A DNA stretch of 64,000 nt from Salidesulfovibrio onnuriiensis (GCF_008001235.1 NZ_CP040751.1:727001-791000); one strand, 5' to 3'; shown: positions 23,642-33,396, counted from the first letter of the stretch. Notes: a model not told the origin generated them from the letters alone. Numbers and translations: made by a program.

Positions 23642-24265
23642 CTAACCGTTCAGGGCTTCGTAGACCTTGCCGACCATGGCCTCGCCGGGGGTCAGGGTCT
23701 TTTTGCCCGGTTCCCACTTGGCGGGGCAGGCCTCGTTGGGATTTTCCCTGAGGTAGACGTTGGCCTTCATCTTGCGGAGCAGTTCGTCCGCGTTGCGGCC
23801 CACGTTGTAGAAGTTGACCTCGGAGGAGACCAGCATGCCGTCGGGGTTGATGACAAAGGTGCCTCGCAGCGCCAGGCCGGTGTCGTAGTCATAGACGTCG
23901 AAGTACCGGGAGACGATGCCCGTGGGGTCGGAGGCCATGGTGTAGCGCACGTCCTGGAGCAGGCGTTCGTCGTTTTTCCAGGCCATGTGGGTGAACTTGG
24001 TGTCCGTGGAAACGGAGATGACTTCCACGCCCAGTTCCTTGAGCTCGGCGTGCCTGGCGGCCAGGTCCGCCAGTTCCGTGGGGCAGACAAAGGTGAAGTC
24101 CGCCGGGTAGAAGAACAGGACCACCCACTTTCCCTGCTTGCGCAGTTCGCCGAGGTTCACCTCGCCGAAGAAGCCTTCCTCGGGATCGTAGGTTTCCATC
24201 TTGAATTCCGGGACAGGCTGGCCGACTTTTGCGAATTCCAGCTCATGTTCGTGTTCGTAGCTCAT
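23642..24265 (-). CDS. Typical 2-Cys peroxiredoxin (AhpC/Prx1 type)
   Basis: 207 residues. The peroxidatic Cys61 lies in FYPADFTFVCPTEL and the resolving Cys in NEACPAKW near residue 180, as in typical two-cysteine AhpC/Prx1 enzymes that reduce H2O2 and organic peroxides. An extended His/Glu N-terminus (MSYEHEHELEF) precedes the domain. AAGGAG is close to the ATG. It is a single-gene unit here, with no rubrerythrin, AhpF or thioredoxin gene beside it; electron donor unknown. Oxidative defence in an anaerobe is the likely role. Confidence 0.93.
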   Translation of the reverse strand: MSYEHEHELEFAKVGQPVPEFKMETYDPEEGFFGEVNLGELRKQGKWVVLFFYPADFTFVCPTELADLAARHAELKELGVEVISVSTDTKFTHMAWKNDERLLQDVRYTMASDPTGIVSRYFDVYDYDTGLALRGTFVINPDGMLVSSEVNFYNVGRNADELLRKMKANVYLRENPNEACPAKWEPGKKTLTPGEAMVGKVYEALNG

Positions 24266-24469
24266 AACTATCTCCTTGGGTTCAAAATTATTTCTAAGTA
24301 GGAATGATTACTGCTTTCAAAAAGGTTCTAAACATGTGGCAGGCCGCCGTCAAGCGCTTTTTGCATTTTCCCGTGCTTTCAAGCCGGGGCGTCATGGTGT
24401 ATAGGTTGGGACCCGGGCGCGGCCCGGCCTGAAACCGCACAATACATCCTGAAAGAGAGAACAGAGCAT

Positions 24470-27382
24470 ATGACTCACGGATTCGAGAAGATTCGCGAAC
24501 TGGAGATACCGGAACTGAACAGCAAGGCCGAGGTGTACCGCCACGTCAAGACCGGCGGCCGCGTGCTGTCCATCATCAACGACGACGAGAACAAGGTCTT
24601 CGGAATCAGCTTCCGCACGCCGCCCTCGGACTCCACGGGCATCGCCCACATCCTGGAGCATTCCGTTCTGTGCGGCTCGCGCAAGTACCCGGTCAAGGAG
24701 CCGTTCGTGGAGCTGCTCAAAGGCTCGCTCCAGACCTTTCTCAATGCCCTGACCTTTCCGGACAAGACCTGCTACCCGGTGGCGAGCGCCAACCGTCAGG
24801 ACTTCTACAACCTGGTGGACGTGTATCTGGATGCCGTGTTCTTCCCTAACCTGGACCGGAACCGGCTTAAGCAGGAGGGCTGGCACTACGAGCTTGCCGA
24901 ACCCGAAGGGGAGATGACCTACAAGGGCGTGGTCTATAATGAAATGAAAGGGGCCTATTCCAGCCCGGACAGCCTGCTGTACGAGCATTCCCAGCAGTCG
25001 CTCTTTCCGGACAACACCTACGGCCTGGACTCTGGCGGGGATCCCGAGGTCATCCCGGACCTGACCTGGGAGCAGTTCAGCGAGTTCCACCGCACCCATT
25101 ACCATCCCTCCAACGCATACGCCTATTTCTACGGGGATGACGATCCTGAAAAACGGCTGGAAATCCTGGCCGAATACTTTGACCAGTTCGAGAAGATCGA
25201 CGTTTCCGGATTCCGCGTGCCCCTGCAGGAGCGCTTTACGGATGCCGTGGCCGTGCGTAAGCCGTACCCGGCCTCCCTGCGCCTGGCCAAGGGCATGTTC
25301 ACGGTCAACTGGGGATTGGCGGAAACCTCGGACGCCAATCTGAACCTGGCCCTGCACATTCTGGAACACATTCTTATCGGCCTGCCTTCCTCGCCCCTGC
25401 GCAAGGCGCTCATGGATTCCGGGCTGGGCGAAGACCTGGCCGGGGTGGGGCTGGAAGCGGACATCCGCCAGATGTTCTTTTCCGTGGGGCTCAAGGGCAT
25501 CCACCCGGCCAATGCCCACAAGGTGGAGTCCATCGTCTTTCATACCATCAAGGACCTGGTGGAAAAAGGCCTCGATCCCAAGGATGTCGAGGCGGCCATC
25601 AACTCGGTGGAATTCAGCCTGCGCGAGAACAACACCGGCTCGTATCCGCGCGGCCTGACCCTCATGTTCCAGTCCCTTTCCTCCTGGCTGTATGACAGGG
25701 AGGACGGCGAGGACAGCGATCCCCTGGTTCTGCTGCCCTTTGAGGAGCCGCTCGGGAACATCAAGCATTGGGTGGAAAACGGGGACAGGATTTTCGAGGA
25801 ACTCCTGGCCCGCCTGTTCCTGCACAACACCCATCGCTCAACTGTGCTGCTGGAGCCGGACCAGAAGATGGCCGCACGCATCGCGGACAAGGAACGCGCC
25901 CGTCTGAAGGCGGCCAAGGCTGAAATGTCCGGCGAGGATATCGTACGGGTCATCGAGGAGGCCGGGAAACTGCACCGGCTGCAGGAAGAACCGGATTCCC
26001 CGGAGGCCTTGGCCACCATCCCCCGGCTGGCCGTGAGCGACCTGGACCGGGAGAACCAGAACGTGCCCACGGAAATGAAGCACGTGGCCGGTGTCTCCTG
26101 CTACCATCATGACCTGTTCACCAACGGCATCGCCTACCTGGATTTCGGGTTTGACCTTTCGGGCGTGCCCGGGGAACTGCTGCCCTATATCTCGCTCTTT
26201 GGCCGCATGCTTACGGAAATGGGCACTCAGGATCGCGACTATGTGGATCTTTCCCAGTGGATCGCCCGCACCACGGGCGGCATCCATGCCCAGGTGTTCG
26301 TCTCTCCCATCCGGGGCACGGACCGGGCAGCCGCTCGCCTGTTTGTCCGGGCCAAGTGCACCATGGAAAAGGCGCAGGAAACCGCCGAGATCCTCACCGA
26401 GCTTCTGACCCGAACCAAGCTGGACAACCTGGAGCGTTTCCGCCAGATCCTGTTCGAGGCCAAGTCCCGAGCCGAGCAACGCCTCGTGCCTGCCGGCCAT
26501 CAGGTGGTGGCCGCGCGTCTCAAGGCCCGCGCCCATCGCGCCCATGCCATGGAAGAGGCCATTTCCGGCGTGACCAGCCTTCATTTTCTGCGCGAGCTGG
26601 CCGAGCGCGTGGAAACCGATTTCAGGGGCGTGGCAAGGGAGCTGGAGCGGGTTCGCGAACTACTGCTTTCGCGAAAGGGTCTGGTCCTGAACGCCACCCT
26701 GCCTCAGGGCGACTTCGTGGTGCTGGAATCGGTGCTCAAGGGCATCGTGGACGCCCTGCCGGAAAACGGTGCGGATCCCGTTGTCTTCTGCCCCGACCCC
26801 CTGCCGCAGCGCGAGGGATTGGCCATTCCGTCCCAGGTCAATTACGTGGGCAAGGGGTGCAACGTGTACGAGCACGGCTTTGAATTCGTGGGTGCGGTCC
26901 ACGCCGCCTCCAAGTTCCTGCGCACCAGCTATTTGTGGGAAAAGGTGCGCGTGCAGGGCGGAGCCTACGGCGGGTTCTGCCTGTTCGACCGCACCAGCGG
27001 CAGCTTCAACTTCGTTTCCTATCGCGACCCCAACGTGGAAAAGACCATTCAGGCCTATGACGGGGTGGCGGATTTTCTGGAGAACCTGGAGGTGCCGCAG
27101 GACGAGCTGGAAAAGTCGATTATCGGGGCCATCGGGGAGCTGGATACCTACATGCTCCCGGACGCCAAGGGCTTTGCGGCCACGGCCCGCGAGCTGGTGG
27201 GCGAAACCGACGCCTTCCGCCAGGAGGTCCGCGACCAGATCCTTTCCACCACCAGGGAGGATTTCAAGAAGCTGGCCCAGGCCGCCCGCATCGTTGCCGA
27301 AAACGGCGCCATCACCGTTCTCGGGGACAGCGATGCCATGCAGGCCTCCAAGCTTGACCTGGAAATAAAAGAGATTCTCTAG
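24470..27382 (+). CDS. M16C metalloprotease (presequence protease/PreP-like)
   Basis: 970 residues, the usual length of the PreP/Cym1 family. The inverted zinc motif HxxEH is in GIAHILEHSVLCGS, and the family blocks KEPFVELLKGSLQTFLNALT and YNEMKGAYSSPDSLLYEHSQ follow. Four insulinase-like domains are expected; the C-terminal half carries RVQGGAYGGFC. PreP enzymes degrade short unfolded peptides in a closed chamber. No signal peptide is visible, so it is probably cytoplasmic. Single gene with its own terminator. Confidence 0.92.
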   Translation: MTHGFEKIRELEIPELNSKAEVYRHVKTGGRVLSIINDDENKVFGISFRTPPSDSTGIAHILEHSVLCGSRKYPVKEPFVELLKGSLQTFLNALTFPDKTCYPVASANRQDFYNLVDVYLDAVFFPNLDRNRLKQEGWHYELAEPEGEMTYKGVVYNEMKGAYSSPDSLLYEHSQQSLFPDNTYGLDSGGDPEVIPDLTWEQFSEFHRTHYHPSNAYAYFYGDDDPEKRLEILAEYFDQFEKIDVSGFRVPLQERFTDAVAVRKPYPASLRLAKGMFTVNWGLAETSDANLNLALHILEHILIGLPSSPLRKALMDSGLGEDLAGVGLEADIRQMFFSVGLKGIHPANAHKVESIVFHTIKDLVEKGLDPKDVEAAINSVEFSLRENNTGSYPRGLTLMFQSLSSWLYDREDGEDSDPLVLLPFEEPLGNIKHWVENGDRIFEELLARLFLHNTHRSTVLLEPDQKMAARIADKERARLKAAKAEMSGEDIVRVIEEAGKLHRLQEEPDSPEALATIPRLAVSDLDRENQNVPTEMKHVAGVSCYHHDLFTNGIAYLDFGFDLSGVPGELLPYISLFGRMLTEMGTQDRDYVDLSQWIARTTGGIHAQVFVSPIRGTDRAAARLFVRAKCTMEKAQETAEILTELLTRTKLDNLERFRQILFEAKSRAEQRLVPAGHQVVAARLKARAHRAHAMEEAISGVTSLHFLRELAERVETDFRGVARELERVRELLLSRKGLVLNATLPQGDFVVLESVLKGIVDALPENGADPVVFCPDPLPQREGLAIPSQVNYVGKGCNVYEHGFEFVGAVHAASKFLRTSYLWEKVRVQGGAYGGFCLFDRTSGSFNFVSYRDPNVEKTIQAYDGVADFLENLEVPQDELEKSIIGAIGELDTYMLPDAKGFAATARELVGETDAFRQEVRDQILSTTREDFKKLAQAARIVAENGAITVLGDSDAMQASKLDLEIKEIL

Positions 27383-27398
27383 TCAGAGACGGATTCGA

Positions 27399-27430
27399 AG
27401 CCCCGGCAAGCTGCTTGCCGGGGCTTTTTT
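27399..27430 (+). terminator. Intrinsic terminator of the M16C protease gene
   Basis: AGCCCCGGCAAG (27399-27410) pairs with CTTGCCGGGGCT (27414-27425), followed by TTTTTT. Confidence 0.92.
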
Positions 27431-27528
27431 ATTTGTATTTATAGCAAAAATAGATGTTCGATAGCTTGCCGATATTATGATTTCATCACGCGAAGCGTGA
27501 TCTCCAAGAGGTGTACAGGAGGAGAGAT

Positions 27529-27569
27529 CGAGAGAGGGATGTTTTAAAAAGCATCCCTTTCTCGTTTTT
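27529..27569 (+). terminator. Second plus-strand terminator, possible end of a small RNA
   Basis: CGAGAGAGGGATG (27529-27541) pairs with CATCCCTTTCTCG (27552-27564) with one wobble, followed by TTTTT, pointing in the plus direction. The protease already has a terminator 100 bp upstream, so this suggests a short separate transcript (about 27480-27569). That stretch also contains an ATCACGC/GCGTGAT hairpin (27485-27501) and a purine-rich AGGAGGAGAGA. No convincing promoter was found. Confidence 0.5.
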
Positions 27570-30500
27570 ACTCTTTTCCATACATGACAAAATAGCCGGT
27601 GGGCACCACCACGAGGGTGAACAGGGTGGAGGCGAACAGCCCGAAGATGAGCGCCCAGGCCAGGCCCGAGAAGATGGGGTCCAGGGTGATGGGCCAGGCT
27701 CCCAGCGCCGTGGTCAGGGCCGTGAGCACGATGGGCCGCATGCGCACCGCGCCGCAGAGGATGATGGCCTCGCGCAGGGAGCGTCCTTCGTCCAGGGCCT
27801 GCTGGATGAATTCGATGAGCACCAGGGAGTTGCGGATGACGATGCCGCCCAGGGCGATCATGCCGATCATGGAGGTGGCCGTGAAGAAGACCGGATCCCC
27901 GAACCCGCCGATCTCGCCGCCCGCAAGGAGATTCAGGAGCCAGAATCCGGGCATGATGCCGAGCATGGTCAGGGGGATGGCCGACATGATCAAAAGGGGC
28001 ATGCCGTAGGAGCCTGTCTGGATGATGAGCAGGATGTAGATGCCCAGCAGTGCGGCCCCGAAGGCCAGGCCCAGGTCGCGGAACACGTCCAGGGTGATCT
28101 TCCATTCGCCTTCGCCCGCCCATTCGGCCAAGGTACCCGGCGGCATGGGATCGGCCTTGAGCCGGGACTGCAGGTCCAGAATGGCCTCTCCCGGTGCGCG
28201 CCCGGCCGTATCCGCAAACACGTAGGCCACGCGCCTGAGGTTCTTGTGGTAGATGGGCTGCTCCACGGGCGTGGGCACGAACCTGCCCAGTTCTGCCAGG
28301 GGCACCATCTTGTTGTTTTTGCCTTTCATGCGCAGCTCGGCCAGCTGGTCCGGACCGGTGCGGCGGTTTTCGGGCAAGACGAGGCGCACGGGCAGGGGCT
28401 GGCGTTCGCTGGGTTCGTGCACGGTGGAAACCGCCTCGCCCGCCAGGGCCATGCGCAGGGTGCGCACCACATCTTCGGCCGTGATGCCGTGCAGGGCGGC
28501 CTTTTCCTTGTCGAGGATGAAGTCGAACATGGTCTGTTCGGCCTCGGCGGAATCGTCCACATCCACCACGCCGGGCTCATCGGCCATGAGGGTTTCGATG
28601 TGTTTGGCCCCCTGGACCAGAGCCGGGTAGGGCAGGCCTGGGCGACCGTAGACCTCGGTGGTGATGGTGCTGATGACCGGTGGGCCGGGCGGCGATTCCA
28701 CGATTTTTAACCTGGCCTGGTGTTTTTCCGCCAGGGCCGTGAGGTCGTTGCGCAGCCGCAGGCCGATGCCGTGGCTCTGCATGGCCCGGCGCGACTTGTC
28801 CGCGAAGTTGATGCGGATGTCGGCCTGCTGCGGTTCGGTGCGCCAGTAGTAATGGCGCACCAGGCCGTTGAAGTCCATGGCCGAGGGCGAGCCGGAATAG
28901 GTCACGAAATTGGTGATCTCGGGCACGGTGCGCAGGTATTCCTCGAAATCGCGCACCACCCGGTCCGTGGCTTCCAGGGTGGCTCCCTCGGGCAGGTCGA
29001 TGACCAGCTGAAGCTCGTTCTTGTTGTCGAAGGGCAGCATCTTCAGCGGTACCTGACGCAACAGCACCAGGGCGGCGCAGAGCGCCAGGCCGCCCAGGAT
29101 CCCCAGCAGCAGGAAGCGCCGGTTGCGCGCCTTGTCCAGGAAGGGCGTGATGACCCGGGTGTAGAATTTCACCAGCCTGGGGTCTGCCGCGTCCACGGAC
29201 GAGGCCTGCTCCTGCGGTTCGCTCGGGGCGCGTTTTTTAAGCAGATGATAGGCCATCCAGGGCACCACGGTCAGGGCCGCAACCGTGGAAAAGGTCACGG
29301 TGAGCGGCACGTTGGCGGCCATAGGGGCCATGTACGGACCCATCATGCCGGTGATGAAGAACATGGGCGTGAACGAAACGATGATGGCCAGGGTGGACAT
29401 GATCACCGGCGGCAGCACTTCGCGCACGCCCTCCAGCGTGGCCTCCAGGGCGTTCTTCGCGCCCATGCGGATGTGGCGCTGGATGTTGTCCACGTTGGTG
29501 ATGGGATCGTCCACCACCAGGCCCAGGGAAAGGATCAGGGCAAAGAGCGTGACCCTGTTGATGGTGTAGCCGAACAGGTAGTTTACGAACAGGGCCAGGG
29601 AAAAGCTCATGGGCACGGCCAGGGCCACCACCAGGGCCTCGCGCCAGCCCAGGGCCACGGCCAGCAGGGCCACCACGGTGATGATGGCGAAGACCAGGGA
29701 GTTGAGCAGCTCGTTGACCTTGTTCTGGGCGGTCTGGCCGTAGTTGCGGGTGACCTCCACGGCCACGCCCGCCGGGAGGACCTCCCGTCTAAGCGTTTCG
29801 ATTCGCGTCAGGATGTCTTCGGCCACCCGTACTGCGTTGGTGCCCTTTTTCTTGGCCAGGGCCAGGGTTACGGCCGGGCGGCTCCCGGTCGCCTGCGTCT
29901 GTCCGATCGCCTGGAGGTACGGGGTGGAAAAACCGATGCGTGAATAGCTCTCCGGTTCGGCCGGGCCGTCCCTGATCTCGGCCACGTCGCACAGGTACAC
30001 GGGCCGGTCGTTGAACACGCCCACCACCAGGTCGGCGACCTCGTCTGCCGAGAGCAGGAAGGACTGGCTGACCACCTCGGTTCGCCGGTTCAGGCGCTCG
30101 AAGGCGCCGGAGGAAAGGGAGTGGTTGGCTCCGGTCAGGGCCCGGGCCACCTCCAGGGGCGAGATGTTGAACCCGGCCATGCGGTCGGGCAGCAGTTCCA
30201 CGCGTACTTCGCGCGGGCGGCCGGAATGCAGGGAAAGACGCGAGATGTCCTCCACCTCGGCCAGCCGGTGAAAAAGCTCCTCGGCCATGCGCCGCAGGTC
30301 GTGGTCCGTATAGCGCTCCTCCCAGCCGAAGTCCGGGTACAGGGTCAGGGTGACGATGGGCACGTCGTCGATCTCCACGGGTTTGATGACCCAGCCCGAG
30401 ACCACCTGCGGAGCCATGTCCGTGTTCTTGGCGATGGCGTTGTGCAGCTTGATGAGCGAGTCCTCGCGGTCCTCGCCCACGAAGAAGCGCACGGTGACCG

Positions 30501-30798
30501 CAGACATGTCCTTGCGTGAGATGGAGTAGACGTATTCCACTCCGTCGATTTGCCAGAGCAGCCGTTCCAGGGGCGTGGTGACCAGTTTTTCCACTTCCTC
30601 TGCCGAGGCCCCGGGCACGTTGACCAGCACATCGGCCATGGGCACCACGATCTGGGGCTCCTCCTCGCGCGGGGTGACGAGGATGGCGGCAATGCCCAGC
30701 AGCAGCGAGGCCACGGCCAGGATCACCGACATCTGGGAGGTCAGGAAAAAGCGGACAATGGACGGGAGGATCCCGGAGGTTTTCTGGGAGCCGTTCAT
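27568..30798 (-). CDS. RND-family efflux transporter, inner-membrane pump (AcrB/HAE type)
   Basis: 1076 residues. The N-terminus (PSIVRFFLTSQMSVILAVASLLLGIAAI), the porter-domain block VEKLVTTPLERLLWQIDGVE, and GLVVDDPITNVDNIQRHI in the central helices with its proton-relay Asp pair are those of tripartite RND pumps. Two large periplasmic loops and about twelve helices are evident. The nonpolar pore lacks an obvious metal-relay Met pattern, so drug or hydrophobic export is more likely than CusA-type metal export; that is a weak inference. Starts 2 bp after the adaptor stop. No TolC-like gene is nearby. Confidence 0.93.
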   Translation of the reverse strand: MNGSQKTSGILPSIVRFFLTSQMSVILAVASLLLGIAAILVTPREEEPQIVVPMADVLVNVPGASAEEVEKLVTTPLERLLWQIDGVEYVYSISRKDMSAVTVRFFVGEDREDSLIKLHNAIAKNTDMAPQVVSGWVIKPVEIDDVPIVTLTLYPDFGWEERYTDHDLRRMAEELFHRLAEVEDISRLSLHSGRPREVRVELLPDRMAGFNISPLEVARALTGANHSLSSGAFERLNRRTEVVSQSFLLSADEVADLVVGVFNDRPVYLCDVAEIRDGPAEPESYSRIGFSTPYLQAIGQTQATGSRPAVTLALAKKKGTNAVRVAEDILTRIETLRREVLPAGVAVEVTRNYGQTAQNKVNELLNSLVFAIITVVALLAVALGWREALVVALAVPMSFSLALFVNYLFGYTINRVTLFALILSLGLVVDDPITNVDNIQRHIRMGAKNALEATLEGVREVLPPVIMSTLAIIVSFTPMFFITGMMGPYMAPMAANVPLTVTFSTVAALTVVPWMAYHLLKKRAPSEPQEQASSVDAADPRLVKFYTRVITPFLDKARNRRFLLLGILGGLALCAALVLLRQVPLKMLPFDNKNELQLVIDLPEGATLEATDRVVRDFEEYLRTVPEITNFVTYSGSPSAMDFNGLVRHYYWRTEPQQADIRINFADKSRRAMQSHGIGLRLRNDLTALAEKHQARLKIVESPPGPPVISTITTEVYGRPGLPYPALVQGAKHIETLMADEPGVVDVDDSAEAEQTMFDFILDKEKAALHGITAEDVVRTLRMALAGEAVSTVHEPSERQPLPVRLVLPENRRTGPDQLAELRMKGKNNKMVPLAELGRFVPTPVEQPIYHKNLRRVAYVFADTAGRAPGEAILDLQSRLKADPMPPGTLAEWAGEGEWKITLDVFRDLGLAFGAALLGIYILLIIQTGSYGMPLLIMSAIPLTMLGIMPGFWLLNLLAGGEIGGFGDPVFFTATSMIGMIALGGIVIRNSLVLIEFIQQALDEGRSLREAIILCGAVRMRPIVLTALTTALGAWPITLDPIFSGLAWALIFGLFASTLFTLVVVPTGYFVMYGKE

Positions 30799-30799
30799 G

Positions 30800-31930
30800 C
30801 TACTTCGCTCCCCGTGCCGTATCCAGGGCCACGGTTTCCCCTCCGTTCAATCCGGAAAGGATTTCCACACCGTCCCCTGCGGGCCTGCCGGTGCGCACAT
30901 AGACCGGGAGCCAGCGCTCCCCGTCCCTGACCATGACCGTCTTGAGCTGGCCCACGCTGCGGATGGCTGCGGTCGGCACGGTGATGGTCCTTTCCGAGCC
31001 GAGGGGGATGAGCACCCGGCCGAACATGCCGGGGTAGAGGCCGGGCAGGTCGGGCAGGGTCACCTTGACCACGAAGGAGCGGGTCACGGGGTCGGCCAGG
31101 GGTTCGATCTCCTCCACCTGGCCGGTCACGGGCGTTTCGCCCAGGGCCGTGATGATCATCTCAAGGGACTGGCCCATGCGGACATGGCCGATGAGCCCCT
31201 CGCGGACCATGGCCTCCAGCCGCATGCCGCCGCTGGTCCGCAGGTTCAGGAGATCCTTGCCCGGTATGGCCAGGTCGCCGGGATCCACGAAGCGTTGCGA
31301 AACCTCGCCGTCGGCCGGGGCCGTGATGGTGGTGTAGCCCAAGCCTATTTCAGCTTCCTGGACGTTCTTTTCAACCTGTCGGGCGCTGGCTTGGGCCGCG
31401 GCAAGGCCATCCCTGGCCTGGGCCAGCACGGCCTTGGCCTGCAGGAAGGCGGTTTCGGCCTTTTCCAACTCCTCGGTGGTGATGACCTTGTCCTCGTGGA
31501 GCTGGCTCATGCGTTTGAAGGTTGAGGAGGCCTTGGTAAAGGCGGCCTGTGCGGCGGCCACGCCCTGGCGGGCCTGGGCCTCGGTGCTGACTGCGGCCTG
31601 TTGCGCCTGACGCGTCTGTTCCAGGCGGGATTCGGACTGGCGGCTGTCCAGCTTTACGAGCACGTCTCCGGTTTTCACTGCATCTCCGGGCCGCACCGCC
31701 ACTTCCATGACCCGGCCCGTGACCTGGGCCTCCACACGCACGTCCGTCTTGGCCTGCACCGAGCCGACCGCCTCATGGAGGCGGGGCGTTTCCACCACCT
31801 GGGCGCGGGCTTCGGCCTCGGGATGGTATTCCGTTGTGGGGCCGTTCACCGTACCCGGTTCAATGTCGCCGCCGCAGGCGGAAAACGCGCCGAGCAGCAG
31901 GAGGGCCAGAAGCGTGTGCAGATATTTCAT
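30800..31930 (-). CDS. RND efflux periplasmic adaptor lipoprotein
   Basis: About 376 residues. The N-terminus MKYLHTLLALLLLGAFSAC is a lipoprotein signal with a lipid-modified Cys. It continues with the lipoyl-like hairpin halves (VEAQVTGRVMEVAVRPGDAVKTGDVLVKLD and YTTITAPADGEVSQRFVDPGD), a long alpha-hairpin between them (EQTRQAQQAAVSTEAQARQG) and a beta-barrel. It bridges the pump and an outer-membrane channel. The start at 31930 gives the clean signal peptide; the frame is open to 32020. First gene of a two-gene operon. Confidence 0.92.
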   Translation of the reverse strand: MKYLHTLLALLLLGAFSACGGDIEPGTVNGPTTEYHPEAEARAQVVETPRLHEAVGSVQAKTDVRVEAQVTGRVMEVAVRPGDAVKTGDVLVKLDSRQSESRLEQTRQAQQAAVSTEAQARQGVAAAQAAFTKASSTFKRMSQLHEDKVITTEELEKAETAFLQAKAVLAQARDGLAAAQASARQVEKNVQEAEIGLGYTTITAPADGEVSQRFVDPGDLAIPGKDLLNLRTSGGMRLEAMVREGLIGHVRMGQSLEMIITALGETPVTGQVEEIEPLADPVTRSFVVKVTLPDLPGLYPGMFGRVLIPLGSERTITVPTAAIRSVGQLKTVMVRDGERWLPVYVRTGRPAGDGVEILSGLNGGETVALDTARGAK

Positions 31931-31992
31931 GAGCAATTTCTCCGGAAAAGAGTTCACAAAAAAGCATAACGCAACAGGCAGTTGAGCGAAAG

Positions 31993-32027
31993 AAAAAACT
32001 CCCCGCGCCATGCTGGACAACGCGGGG
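31993..32027 (-). terminator. Intrinsic terminator after flavoredoxin
   Basis: On the minus strand CCCCGCG and CGCGGGG (32021-32027 with 32001-32007) form a stem followed by AGTTTTTT. It lies 27 bp past the flavoredoxin stop and just before the efflux adaptor leader. Confidence 0.8.
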
Positions 32028-32053
32028 GGCCTGGGAATCCGTTCGGAACGGGG

Positions 32054-32629
32054 TTACTTCTTGCGGTATTCGAGACCCAGGGAAAAGGCCTTGCCCATGA
32101 GCGAACCGATGCCGTGGTATTCCTGGGCGCCGGGGGTGAACACCAGGGGACGGATCCGCTCGATGTCCGGGAATTTGCCTTGCTTGAGCTTGTCCTCGTC
32201 CACCTTCACATCCACCACCTCGCCGATGACCTGCATGTGTACGCCCACCTCGATCACCTGGGACAGGACGCATTCCACGATGAGCGGGAATTCCCCCACA
32301 TAGGGGGCGTCCACCGCGTCGCTTCTGACCGGCGTCAGGCCCGTGGCCGCGAACTTGTCCACGTCCTTGCCCGAGTCGATGCCCAGGTAATCGGCCTGGG
32401 CCGCGTGCGCCTCGTCGGCCACGCTGATGGTGAAGGCCTTGTGCTTGAGGATGCCTTCGTAGGTGTGGCGGTTCTTGCGCAGGGCGACCCCCATGCTCGG
32501 GGGCTGGGAGCAGACAATGCCGCCCCAGGCCGCGATCATGGCGTTGGGGTTGCCGTCCAGGTCATATGCGCCCACGGCCCAGACCGGGGTGGGCACGGCA
32601 AAGGGCTTGCTGCCGAGGGATTTTTTCAT
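32054..32629 (-). CDS. flr: Flavoredoxin-like FMN-binding split-barrel protein
   Basis: 191 residues, the length of Desulfovibrio flavoredoxin. The flavin reductase-like fold shows AVPTPVWAVGAYD, NAMIAAWGGIVCSQPPSMGVAL and the FMN-contact region HTYEGILKHKAFTISVADE. Flavoredoxin carries electrons on FMN and has been tied to thiosulfate and sulfite metabolism in Desulfovibrio; the related flavin reductases use NAD(P)H. AAGGAG precedes the ATG. Family certain; flavoredoxin identity likely from the organism type. Confidence 0.85.
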   Translation of the reverse strand: MKKSLGSKPFAVPTPVWAVGAYDLDGNPNAMIAAWGGIVCSQPPSMGVALRKNRHTYEGILKHKAFTISVADEAHAAQADYLGIDSGKDVDKFAATGLTPVRSDAVDAPYVGEFPLIVECVLSQVIEVGVHMQVIGEVVDVKVDEDKLKQGKFPDIERIRPLVFTPGAQEYHGIGSLMGKAFSLGLEYRKK

Positions 32630-32647
32630 TGCTTCACTCCTTGAAGG

Positions 32648-33325
32648 TTATTGCTGGGCCCAGCGGGAGACCGGAATCAGCCACTGGGGATTGGGGGTAT
32701 AGAACAGGCCGTGCCCCTTTCCCGAGCGCAGCTGTATTTCGTTGGACTGGATTCCGGAACCGGCCTGCTCGAAAGCGGTCTTGCAGGAGCCCGCCTCCAG
32801 GTCGGAAACATCATACAGGGAAAGAATCCTGCCCTGGAGCCGGTGACCGCGCTTGCGGCGCAGGAACTGCTGGTAGTCGCCGCTGTTTCTGCCCCTGCCG
32901 CATCCGGCCATGACCACGTAGCTCACGTACGGGTCGTTGAGGGACGATGCCGTCAGCAGGGCGATGTAGCCGCCCTTGCCGAAGCCGCCCACCGTGATGT
33001 GCACGGACGGCACGCCCGCGCCGAGCATGCGCCTGATCTTGGAGACGATGCTTCCGGCATACTGTAGGGCGCTGACCCTCGGGCGGGTCTCGCTGATGAC
33101 CGTGAGCCCCTGTTTTTCCAGGGTCGTGACGATCTTGTCGTATTCGTAGGTGCCGTAGCGGGTCTTGGGGCCCGTGCCGCCCTGTTCCATTTCTTCGCCC
33201 GGGATGAAGATGAAGTATTTGGAAACCGGGTCCAGGCCCTTCATGGCCTGTTCAAAGGACAGGGGCTGCGCCGTGCCGCACAGGAGGGTCGACAGGAAAA
33301 GGGCCGTCAGCAGTATGCGCATCAT
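32648..33325 (-). CDS. Exported alpha/beta-hydrolase-like protein lacking the usual serine
   Basis: About 225 residues with an N-terminal signal peptide (MMRILLTALFLSTLLCGTAQP). FIFIPGEEMEQGG, a nucleophile-elbow-like GGFGKGGYIALL and a late GKGHGLFY give an alpha/beta-hydrolase outline. The elbow reads GFGKGG instead of GxSxG, so a serine nucleophile is absent. Catalytic His-like (GHGLF) and acid-like (YDVSDLE) positions remain. It could be a binding protein or use another mechanism. GGAG lies 8 nt before the ATG at 33325. Confidence 0.65.
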   Translation of the reverse strand: MMRILLTALFLSTLLCGTAQPLSFEQAMKGLDPVSKYFIFIPGEEMEQGGTGPKTRYGTYEYDKIVTTLEKQGLTVISETRPRVSALQYAGSIVSKIRRMLGAGVPSVHITVGGFGKGGYIALLTASSLNDPYVSYVVMAGCGRGRNSGDYQQFLRRKRGHRLQGRILSLYDVSDLEAGSCKTAFEQAGSGIQSNEIQLRSGKGHGLFYTPNPQWLIPVSRWAQQ

Positions 33326-33396
33326 CAACGGTTCTCCGTGTTTGTTTGCCGCAGCCTATCCTATCCGGCCGGTGTTCGCCAAGGCCCGGAAGCGGG

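Noticed and set aside
24392-25834. Minus-strand open frame of 480 codons opposite the M16C protease
   Set aside because: Antisense shadow of a clear protease gene; no motif and no ribosome site.
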